Assembly (NCBI GenBank): GCA_003531155.1
Contig: DQHR01000007.1
Location: forward strand, 1 to 10,117
Direction of reading: 5' to 3'
Length of the DNA stretch: 10,117 nt
Origin: Bacteroidales bacterium
Lineage (GTDB): Bacteria > Bacteroidota > Bacteroidia > Bacteroidales > Tenuifilaceae
Shown here piece by piece: positions 1 through 9,000 of the stretch. Made by a program: the position numbers and the translations under genes. The notes under the pieces were generated by a model. It saw only the letters and a program-made list of their open reading frames with translations, did not search any database and was not told where the DNA came from. Each line of letters opens with the position of its first letter. Within the stretch, counting starts at the first letter, position 1.

Positions 1-35
1 TAAACTTTTGATTGAGTTTTACACCTTAACAAGCA

Positions 36-54
36 ATCAATGTAAATCATTGAT
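36..54. promoter_or_regulatory. Inverted repeat upstream of the KamA-like gene
   Basis: Two perfect 7-base arms, ATCAATG at 36-42 and CATTGAT at 48-54, flank a 5-base spacer 42 bp before the start codon at 97. The left arm overlaps CAATCAA (34-40), which is itself complementary to TTGATTG at 8-14, so two mutually exclusive pairings are possible. It could be an operator or a leader structure. In such AT-rich DNA, arms this short also occur by chance, and I could not place a convincing Bacteroidota -33/-7 promoter beside it. Confidence 0.25.
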
Positions 55-96
55 ATATTAAGTATTAACCAATAATTCACCAATAAAACAATCCAT

Positions 97-1245
97 ATGG
101 ACAAAGTGGTTAAAGAACAACAAGTAGTCGTTAACGAAGATTTTGCTCATTTCTTCGCTAAGAACAATGCTGAAAGGTTGATTATCGATGGTATTATTGC
201 TGATAATCCGATGAGGATAACTCCATATCTAAAAACGCTGATTTTAAAATATGAAAGTATTAGAAAACAATTCCTACCCTCCCCTCTCGAAGCAATAACC
301 TATGGCTCAACCACACCATTTGAGGAAGGGAAAAAAACATCGCAGGTGTATGGATTAGAGAGACTATATCGCGACAGGGTTTTGTTAACACCTCATTTCG
401 ATTGCCCTGCCTATTGCCGATTCTGCTATAAGAAAAGCAGGGTTATGAGAAATCGTAAGAGTATGTCATATGATGATATCGATCAGGCAATTGGCGAAAT
501 TAGAAAAATGGAAGATGTTAGAGGTGCCCTTATAACCGGAGGCGATCCATTTATGGATACAAAAAAACTTTTTTATTTGCTAGATAGGCTTGTTGCATTA
601 AGTAATATTTCTGAAATCAGGATCGGAACACGAATGCTCCTAAATAGCCCACATGTATTTACCGATGAACTTTGCGATCAACTTGCTGATTATATAAGAC
701 CTGATTTTACCGATCCAAATAAGAGTAAATATCTGGCAATAAACGTTCATTTTAATCATCCCGATGAACTACAACCCGAAGTATTACAAGCATGCCATAA
801 ACTAACATCGCGAGGAATAACGCTTAGAAATCAAACAGTGCTTCTGAAAGGAATTAACGATAATACAAAAACCATGAAGCATCTGTTTCAGCTATTGCTA
901 CGCAATAATATTATCGTTTACTATATGAACCATTGCATGCCAGTTGCAGGAAGCGATCATCTTAGAACATCAGTTCAAAAGGGATTAGATATTTATAAAG
1001 ATCTATGCACTGAATCATCATGCTCAATTCCACATTACGTTTATGCCCCATCTGGAGGTAAAGTCCATGTTGGCCCTGACTCAACCTTTGAATATTCAGA
1101 GATAAATGGCATGAAAGTTATCAAAGTAGATATGCTTTATAAAGCCGAAGAGTTTAGAAAACTTACTAAAAAGGATCTTCCTCTTCATCATGGTGAAACA
1201 GAGGATGGTTTTATAAAGGGCGTATATATCGACGGAAAAGATTAG
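97..1245 (+). CDS. KamA-family radical SAM protein (lysine 2,3-aminomutase-like, substrate uncertain)
   Basis: A 382-residue cytoplasmic enzyme of the aminomutase branch of radical SAM proteins. Family members use a 4Fe-4S cluster, S-adenosylmethionine and PLP to move an amino group between neighbouring carbons. The cluster motif is C103-P-A-Y-C107-R-F-C110, and T147-G-G-D-P151 matches the family GGDP motif. An IRIGTR stretch follows near residues 172-177. The segment APSGGK ends at K322, which aligns with the PLP-binding lysine of lysine 2,3-aminomutase. Two features differ from clostridial KamA. The aspartates that hold the substrate lysine side chain appear replaced by M281 and Y316, and there is no cysteine after residue 309, so the C-terminal zinc-binding cysteine cluster is missing. 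Length lies between EpmB (about 340) and KamA (about 416). The start at 97 leaves a normal N-terminal helical region before the core. Family assignment is firm; substrate and product are not known. Confidence 0.9.
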   Translation: MDKVVKEQQVVVNEDFAHFFAKNNAERLIIDGIIADNPMRITPYLKTLILKYESIRKQFLPSPLEAITYGSTTPFEEGKKTSQVYGLERLYRDRVLLTPHFDCPAYCRFCYKKSRVMRNRKSMSYDDIDQAIGEIRKMEDVRGALITGGDPFMDTKKLFYLLDRLVALSNISEIRIGTRMLLNSPHVFTDELCDQLADYIRPDFTDPNKSKYLAINVHFNHPDELQPEVLQACHKLTSRGITLRNQTVLLKGINDNTKTMKHLFQLLLRNNIIVYYMNHCMPVAGSDHLRTSVQKGLDIYKDLCTESSCSIPHYVYAPSGGKVHVGPDSTFEYSEINGMKVIKVDMLYKAEEFRKLTKKDLPLHHGETEDGFIKGVYIDGKD

Positions 1246-1271
1246 TATCCATTGCATTTGATTTATAGTAA

Positions 1272-2198
1272 ATGAAAAAGGGATTAAACTTTTACATTGC
1301 CCTTCAGGGTGGGTATTCACCTAATGAGTATATCCGCTATGGTAAGTTAATTGAAGATAAGGGATTTGATCGCCTATATGTTTATGACGATTTAATGTTT
1401 TACCCTTCGTTCCCAATTCTCAATCTAATTGCAGCAAATACTAGCAGAATTGAGCTTGGTCCTTGCTTAGCAAATGGATTGTATAGACATCCAGCGCTTA
1501 TAGCATCTAATGCTGCTTTTTTAGATGCTGTAAGTAATGGCCGATCGGTTCTGGGATTGGGACGAGGTGCTTTTTTTGATTTCTTGAAAATGGATACTGA
1601 TGAAAAGTTTACCCGCAAAGCCTTTAAGGAAACCATAATGCTAACCTCTCATTTTTTGAAAAAAAAGGAGCAGGCTTTCAAGGGAGAAATTTTTAATACC
1701 ACTAAGAAAGCTGTATTAAGAGTTCCCTCTCCTTCAAATCCATATATAATTACAGCAACATGGAACCCGAAAATGGCATACTTGGGAGGGAGATATTCCG
1801 ATGAAGTTCAATTAGCTGAAGTTTTTACTGATACTTATTTAAAAACTATTTTAAAAACATTCCAGAAAGGGATTCATGATTCAAAAAGTAAAAGTAAAAA
1901 ACACATATCAATAGGTGGAATGGTGTGCGTTTCAGATGATACAAAAAAAGCCATCGAGAAAGCAAAAAAAACTCTTGCTGTATATATACCCTACTTAAAA
2001 ACTATACTTAAAAATAACAAAGTTGATGTTAAAAGTACTTTGATTCGGGATATTGATCTTTTATCGAAACGAGGAAATTTTTTGGAGGCAAGCAAGCTAA
2101 TTCCCGATGATTACGTATCAATGCTAACGCTCACAGGTACTCCAACAGATGTTGCCCTGAAAATAAAAAAACTGATTAAGGGAAAACCTATAAAATGA
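1272..2198 (+). CDS. LLM-class flavin-dependent oxidoreductase
   Basis: A 308-residue TIM-barrel protein of the bacterial luciferase-like family, whose members use FMN or F420 to reduce or mono-oxygenate small molecules in the cytoplasm. The best marker is residues 59-99: RIELGP at 59-64, a Y-R-H-P motif at 71-74, LDAVSNGR at 84-91 and LGLGRG at 94-99. This is the usual arrangement around the cofactor site in Mer-like and LLM proteins. The N-terminal strand (residues 4-11) and the GFDRLYVYDDL segment (31-41) also fit. The start lies 26 bp after the stop of the KamA-like gene with no terminator between, so the two are probably co-transcribed. No Shine-Dalgarno sequence is visible, as is usual for this phylum. 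FMN is more likely than F420 given the inferred host, but that is inference. The substrate cannot be read from the sequence. Confidence 0.88.
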   Translation: MKKGLNFYIALQGGYSPNEYIRYGKLIEDKGFDRLYVYDDLMFYPSFPILNLIAANTSRIELGPCLANGLYRHPALIASNAAFLDAVSNGRSVLGLGRGAFFDFLKMDTDEKFTRKAFKETIMLTSHFLKKKEQAFKGEIFNTTKKAVLRVPSPSNPYIITATWNPKMAYLGGRYSDEVQLAEVFTDTYLKTILKTFQKGIHDSKSKSKKHISIGGMVCVSDDTKKAIEKAKKTLAVYIPYLKTILKNNKVDVKSTLIRDIDLLSKRGNFLEASKLIPDDYVSMLTLTGTPTDVALKIKKLIKGKPIK

Positions 2199-2323
2199 AT
2201 CCTCTTCTCTCCTCCATACAGCATTTATGATACAATAGATGAGAACGTCAATTACTTATCAGACAAACTATTACCTAAACTAAAATAAATCAACCAATTC
2301 GTTTAACTAAAACTTAATGTACT

Positions 2324-2713
2324 ATGAAAGAAAATGGATCATCTGCAGTGTACGATATGAAAACAAACGCTGCCATCGGAACATTTATTGGATTTTTATC
2401 GCCTGAAGAATTTAAGGCAATTGCTAATCAGTTACTTGACATCCTTGAATCCAAAAAAATAAAAAAGCAACTCAATGACATTAAGTTAATGAAAGTGCTT
2501 AAACCCGAAGTTCAAGAATGGCTAAATACTGAGTGGTTTCCCAAAGCACAAAAAATTGGATTGAGGTATTTCGCTTTTGTTGTCCCTGATGATATATTTG
2601 GAAAGATGAGTATGGATGGAGCAAACAAAAAAGCAAAAGATACATTTGGTATCGAAATCCAGTATTTCAATACTTTAGAAAATGCAAAAAACTGGTTAAT
2701 ATCGAAAAACTAA
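2324..2713 (+). CDS. Small SpoIIAA/STAS-like domain protein
   Basis: A 129-residue soluble protein with no signal peptide or membrane segment. Its predicted order of secondary structure fits a single STAS/SEC14-like (SpoIIAA-like) fold: strands near residues 8-12 and 18-24, a helix at 27-43, a strand at 51-57, an amphipathic helix at 62-75 holding EWLNTEWFPKA, a strand YFAFVVP at 82-88, and a final strand and helix at 111-125. The pairing of EWLNTEWFPKA with AFVVPDDIFGKMS recalls small STAS/SEC14-annotated proteins common in Bacteroidota. Their exact role is unknown; related domains act in anti-sigma-factor or stress signalling. No partner kinase or anti-sigma gene lies next to it. It follows the oxidoreductase after 125 bp and is closed by the hairpin at 2740-2769. 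The first in-frame ATG was taken as the start; M12 at 2357 is possible but would cut off the first strand. Confidence 0.78.
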   Translation: MKENGSSAVYDMKTNAAIGTFIGFLSPEEFKAIANQLLDILESKKIKKQLNDIKLMKVLKPEVQEWLNTEWFPKAQKIGLRYFAFVVPDDIFGKMSMDGANKKAKDTFGIEIQYFNTLENAKNWLISKN

Positions 2714-2739
2714 ACCCCTACTTATTCTCAAGTATCTCT

Positions 2740-2769
2740 ATAAAACCCTCATACTATTGAGGGTTTTAT
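2740..2769 (+). terminator. Intrinsic terminator after the STAS-like gene
   Basis: A perfect 11-base stem, ATAAAACCCTC (2740-2750) with GAGGGTTTTAT (2759-2769), encloses an 8-base loop 26 bp after the stop codon at 2713. The 3' arm carries a TTTT run and the 5' arm an AAAA run, so the hairpin could work in both directions. It marks the end of the three-gene unit and separates it from the protease gene. Confidence 0.85.
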
Positions 2770-2905
2770 CATTTCTACATACTATATTTCTTTCTATTAG
2801 TACTTAAAACAATAAATATAGAAAAAACATAACTAACGCGAAAAATCATCTCACAAAAATCTGATATTCAATATACAATTAATATATATCTAACCATATA
2901 TACAT

Positions 2906-2927
2906 AAAGTGTAATATTTTACACTTT
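2906..2927. promoter_or_regulatory. Perfect AT-rich dyad upstream of the giant protease gene
   Basis: Arms AAAGTGTAA (2906-2914) and TTACACTTT (2919-2927) are exact complements around a 4-base TATT spacer, and the T run continues to 2930. The element sits 64 bp before the start codon at 2992. It may be a regulator binding site overlapping the promoter, or a hairpin in the 5' leader. A second terminator is possible because of the trailing T run, but the stem is weak, having only two G-C pairs. I could not identify a confident -33/-7 promoter in 2770-2991, which is otherwise plain AT-rich DNA. Confidence 0.4.
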
Positions 2928-2991
2928 TTTAAATACATTTAAAAATCATGTTTTTATAAACCACCCTATTACTAATTTAAAAAACCTAATT

Positions 2992-3063
2992 ATGAAGAAT
3001 TTCTACTTACGGAATTTCTTAATGTTCTTCGTAACTTTTCTAATTTCATTTAATGTTCAGGCA
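2992..3063 (+). other. Sec signal peptide of the M6 protease
   Basis: Residues 1-24 have K2 and R7 in the positively charged part, a hydrophobic core at about 9-20 rich in Phe and Leu, and a V-Q-A site before S25 suited to signal peptidase I. There is no lipobox cysteine at the cleavage site, so the protein should be exported as a soluble or later-anchored protein rather than a lipoprotein. Confidence 0.85.
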
Positions 3064-6000
3064 AGTTACTTAAAAAATGTTCCTCTAAAATTAGCACAAC
3101 CTAATGGTAAAGTTTTGAACTTGTACGCTACTGGTGATGAATACTACCATTGGGTTCATGATGAAAATGGTTATACAATTATTAAAAATCCTTCAACTGG
3201 CTTTTTATGTTACGCCGTTTTAAATGATGACGAACTTGTTGCTTCGGAATTCATTGTAGGAGAAGTATCGCCTGCTTCGGTAGGATTAGAACCTTGGATT
3301 AAAATCCCATCATGGAAAATAAATGAGATTCGTGATAATTTCTCGAATCTTGAAAAAAACTATATGATTCAAAAAACAGGCAAATATAGTGGCCCTGCTA
3401 ATATTGAATCAAAAGGTGAGATAAATAATATCGTAATTTATGTGAGATTTGCTGGGGAAAGTGAGTATTCAGTTAACCAATCTTTCTTTGGTAATCAGTT
3501 TAATAGTACGGAACCAGGTGTTCTTTCTATGCATAACTATTATGATGAGGTGTCATACAATACCTTGAGCATGGTAACTCACTTTTTACCTGCCAACAAT
3601 GGAACTCAAATAATTTCTTACCAAGACTCTCATCCTCGTAGCTATTTTGAACAATACGATGCTACAACTAATCCCAATGGATACCAAGAGGCTGAAAGAA
3701 CAGAAAGAGAACATACCTTACTACAGGCTGCGGTTAATTTTGTAACAGGTCAACTTGATCCAGGTATCAATATTGATAATGATGGTGACGGACTTGTTGA
3801 TAATGTTTGCTTTATAGTTCAAGGGTCTCCAGGGGCATGGAGTACTTTACTATGGCCCCATAAATGGTCGCTTTATACAAAAGATGCATATATCAATGGA
3901 AAAAAGGTTAACGTATATAACTTTCAACTTCAATCTGTACTTGGGGTTAGCGTACTTTGCCACGAAATGTTCCATTCTATTGGAGCCCCAGATTTATACC
4001 ATTACACCGATGGAACTCCTGATCCTGTTGGAGTATGGGACTTAATGAATTCAGATAACGCACAGCATATGACCCAGTTTATGAAATGGCGTTATGGCAA
4101 ATGGATTGATAATATTCCAGAAATAACCTCTTCTGGCGATTACACTATTAACCCAGTTTTTACAAAAGATAATAGTTGTTATAAAGTTAAGTCTCCTTTT
4201 TCTCCTACAGAATATTTTGTTATAGAATATAGAAAGAAAGAGAAACTTGATGCAGTATTACCTAACGAAGGTTTATTAATCTATCGAATCAACACAAAGG
4301 TCGATGGTCAAGGAAATAGAAATGGACCACCCGATGAACTATATGTATATAGACCTGGTGGCTCATCAACAGTTGCTGGAGATTTAAATAAAGCTCCATT
4401 TAGTGAAAATCTAAATAAAACATCCATAAACGATAAAACTAACCCCGATCCATTCCTAAGCGACGGGGGTATTGGAGGGTTAAATATTTCTAATATCTCA
4501 TCTATTGGAGCAACTATGTCATTCCATATAGATATTTTTAACCCATTAAACATTGATGCTGCTGCAACCAAAATTATAACACCTATTAGCAGCTCCACAT
4601 TAACCTCTACCGAAAAGGTAAAGGTACTCATTACCAACCTTGGATTAACAAGCATTCCATCTGGCTTAAAGATTAATTATAAAATAAATGGTGGAAGTCC
4701 TGTTTCACAAGATTACCCAACAACCTTGGCAGCAGGTAAGTCTGTATCTTTCGAGTTTAATCAAACTGCTGATTTATCAAATCCGGGAGTATACACGCTT
4801 GAAGTCTATACAACTTTAGCAAGCGATATGAATACTGAAAACGACAAGGTAACAACTACTATAGTAAACCCAATTCCAATTGAGTATTTAGCTGCAAACG
4901 CATCGTCAACAATTGGAGCTTATACCGATCTAACAACAGGATCGATAATAGCCGTAGACAATGCTAAAAACGGACTCTCTGCGCCAATTACATTTCCTGA
5001 TGGATTCGTCTTTAAGTTTTGTGGAACATCATTTACTAAGTTTATCCTTAGCACAAATGGATTTATAAAACTTGGCGAACAGAACCCTTCCAGTAGATCA
5101 TTATACTACATTGAGCCCCAAACAGCCGAGGGAGGGATCTTCAATAGCACTGAAGGTGCCGATAACACTATTATTGCTCCATTCGCCGAGGATTTAATAC
5201 CCGGTGATGGCGGTGCCGAGTATAGAATAGATATTTCGGGAACTGCTCCTAATAGAATTGTAACCATTCAGTTTAAGAATGTTAGCGATAATGGAGTAAA
5301 ATTACCAACTCAGTACTCCTCAATAAATTTCCAAATTAAACTTTACGAAGAAAGTAATATTATTGAATTTGTTTATGGACTTTGGACTCCATCATCGAAT
5401 ACATCAGTATTTAAAACTTCACTTTGTGGGTTAAGAGGTTTGGGGAATTTTGCATCCCAATTACTTGCTGTGAATAAAGGTTCGACACAAGCATGGGGCG
5501 TATTAGCTTTTACCAATGGAAACTATAGCACCACGGCTACTTTAAACTTTGGTAATACAAACGGAGGAGCCAGACCTGCACCAGAAGTTGGTCGAGTCAT
5601 GCGCTTTGTACCTACATCAGGTCCTGATGTGTCAATTGCTAGCGTTATTAGTCCTACTTCCAATTGTTCGCTGGCCGATTTTGAGCCTATTACTGTCAAA
5701 GTAAAAAATGCCAGCGGTGAGGTTTTATCAAATGTTACCCTTCGGTATAAGGTTGATGCAGGATCATATGTTGCAGAATCATATAGTGGAACAATTGCTC
5801 CTTATGAATCTGTGAACTTTACATTTAATCAAAGAGCCGATTTTTCTGCAGGAGGTAGCCATAATTTGGAAGTTCAGGCATTAATGGCTGGCGATATTAA
5901 TACTGCAAACGATTCAAAAACGGTTGTAATTACTAAGATAGTACCTGTAGCAATGCCATTTACTGAAGCCTTTGAAGGATCATTCCCTCCAACAAATTGG

Positions 6001-9000
6001 ACAGTAGTAAACCCTGATGCACTTTATACTTGGGGCCAAAGTGCTATTGCTGGCAATGGCGCTAGTACAAAAGCGGCTTATATAAACTTCTACGATTATT
6101 CTAGCCCATCAGGACAAAAAGATGAATTAATCACTCCTATGATTTCGCTTTCGGGTATTCCAAAACTTTCTTTTAACTATTCTTATTCAACTTACGAAGG
6201 CGCAACCGACTCTTTGGCTATTTATATAATTACCGATTGTGGACTTGTGCAAGTGGCGAAGCCTATATTTTATGATGGGGGAGCAACATTAGCGACTGCT
6301 GCAACAATACAATCTAAGTTTTTCCCTACAACATTTAATGATTGGAAAAAAGTTACCATTGATTTATCAGCCTATACTGGACAGAATATACAAATCAAAT
6401 TTGTATCAATAAATGCATATGGTAATAATCTTTATATAGATGATGTAGAGGTTAAAGATTATACAGAAATAACACCAGTTGCCGATTTTATAGCAGACAA
6501 AACTACTGTTAACGCTGTTTTCGATGCTATAAGATTCACCGATCAAACTACGGGTACTCCAACTTCTTGGAATTGGACTTTTGCTGGAGGAAGCCCTGCA
6601 ACATCCACCGAACAAAATCCCGTAGTTACATATGCTGCACCTGGTAATTATGATGTAACTCTAACGGCCACAAATTCAGCTGGTGAGAATACTTTAACCA
6701 AAACAAATTATATTACCGTTGTTGACCCAATTATTTATAGCGCTATTCCTCCTACAGCAAACGGAACATCTTCGAGTAGTCGTGGACCAAATCCTAATGC
6801 AAAATATCAGCGTACAGCTGCATTGTATAGCACAAACAATTCGTTGGGAGCAAATGAAATTAACCTAAATAATGGTGATGTTATTAAATCATTGGAGTTT
6901 AATATTAACGCTCCACTTGCTGCTTCGAACTCAGGTAATATAAAAATTTATCTGCAAAACACTTCCAATACAACGTTCTCAAAAAGCACCACTTGGTCTA
7001 CTACAATAACTGGAATGACGTTGGTATATGATGGGCCACTCACCATACCAAACTCTGCAGGTTTCTATGGTGTAACTCTGGCATCTCCATTTACCTATTC
7101 AGGTGAAAATATATATGTAGCCTATGAATGGACAATTGGTACAGCAGGTGTAGCTGGTCTATCATATAAATGTAACACAAGCAATGGTACTTCTCTGTAC
7201 TCAGCGACTAGTTCAACAACCTTGCCTGCAACATTGACCGGTTCAAGTACATATAGACCACAAATTAGGGTTAGCCGAGAACTTAAATCTAATGATGCGT
7301 GTGTTGTATCGGTTAATACGTTGGCATCAATTAACCCTGGGGTAAATCATATTGTTTCATCGGTTATTAAAAATACAGGTTGGCACGCAATAACTGGCTT
7401 GAATGTAACCTTAGATGTATCTGGGGCAAATACGATGAATGAAGTAAAGACAATCGATCTTGCTATTGGCGAATCAAAAACTGTAACATTTACATCTTAT
7501 ATAACAGCATCAACAGGAATCAACACGGTTAAGATTTCTATTCCAACTGATGATGTTTTGGTGAATAATGAGGTATCCGTTACGCAAACAATTAAAGATG
7601 CTGTAACAGGAATTTCCGTGAGCCCAACCTCATATACATTAAAAGTCACTCAAAAAACTACTTTGGTTGCCACAATTGCACCTGCAACTGCTGGCAATAA
7701 AAATGTAGTATGGTCATCGGCCGATGATGCTATTGCTACTGTAGATCAAACGGGTGTTGTAACTGCCATAACTGTTGGAACTGTGAAAATCAAAGCCACT
7801 GCAGTGGATAATAGTGCTGGAACATTTGACGCTGAATGCGATATTACAGTTGATGCTTACATCCCTGTTACAAGTGTAGTATTAGATAAAGAAACGACCT
7901 CTATAACTATTGGTTCTAATGAAACACTATCGTATACGGTTAATCCTGTTGATGCAGTAAACCAAAGTGTTATTTGGAGTTCATCCAATGAATCTGTTGC
8001 TACAGTTGATGCTACTGGAAAAGTAACTGCGATTACAGCAGGAACAGCTGATATAAAAATTGAAACTGTTGAAGGCAATTTCGAGGACATTTGTACCGTT
8101 ACTGTTCCAGATCTATTAGTTGCAACAATAACTGTAACTCCTGCAACGCTTAATTTATATACAACTCAAACAAGTACATTAACGGCCACTGTACTTCCAG
8201 CAAATGCAACGAATAAAGCATACGATTGGTCAAGTTCCAATGATTTAGTTGCTACAGTTGATGCTACTGGAAAAGTAACTGCGATTACAGCAGGAACAGC
8301 AGAAATACGAGCCACAGCGAAGGATGGCTCAACTGTTTATGGAGCATGTGATGTAACCGTTATCGCTAAGGTTGATATAACAGGATTAACCTTAAACGAA
8401 ATAACATACGACTTAAATTATGATGCGGTTCCACCAACAACATTTATTCAGTTAACAGCCACGCCAATACCTGCAGATGCTTCAAACCCTGCAGTTACAT
8501 GGAGTACATCTTTCCCAACTATTGCAACAGTTGATGCTACAGGGAAAGTAACCGCTGTTAGTATTGGAACTACTGTAATTACTGCTACCTCTGTGGAAAA
8601 TGGAACTATTTCGTCGACCTGTACCATTAACGTCGTTCCTATTGCTGTTACAGGTATTACGCTTAGCAATGCAACGTTAAATATGAATATTGGTGAAACA
8701 AGAAGTATAACGGTTTCAGCAATTGCACCAGCTAACGCAACAAATAAGATGGTTTCATGGTCATCGAGCGATCCAACAAAAGCCAAAGTAAATGCTTTAG
8801 GTAAAATCACAGCTATTGGAAGCGGAACTGTTGATATTATTGCCACCTCTGTTTCTGACCCAAGTGTTACTCAGACTTGTGCTGTTACAGTTGCAAATGC
8901 TGCTGTTGGTTCTGTATCGTTGAATAAAGCATACAAAGAATTAGCTGAAACTGAAACATATCAGCTAGTTGCTACCGTTTTTGCAGAAACTGTACCTCAA

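Noticed and set aside
1096..1636. Minus-strand frames at 1096-1320 and 1400-1636
   Set aside because: Both lie antisense to well-supported genes (the KamA-like enzyme and the LLM oxidoreductase) and have no family features.
2199..2323. TATGAT and TACAAT as a possible sigma-70-like -10 box before the STAS-like gene
   Set aside because: No matching -35 or Bacteroidota -33 element is visible at the right spacing, and such AT hexamers are common here.
97..2713. The three upstream genes as a defence or secretion system linked to the protease
   Set aside because: They are soluble metabolic or signalling proteins separated from the protease gene by a strong terminator and 278 bp, with no shared theme.
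4308..4655. Minus-strand open frame of 115 codons inside the protease gene
   Set aside because: It lies antisense to the M6 region, where the + frame shows clear domains. Its translation has no recognisable motif and no promoter or ribosome site.
8448..8846. Minus-strand open frame of 132 codons across the Big2 repeats
   Set aside because: Its repeated Val/Ala-rich translation is the antisense of the Ig repeats, an artefact of their Thr/Ala/Val codons. The shorter frame at 7857-8090 has the same cause.
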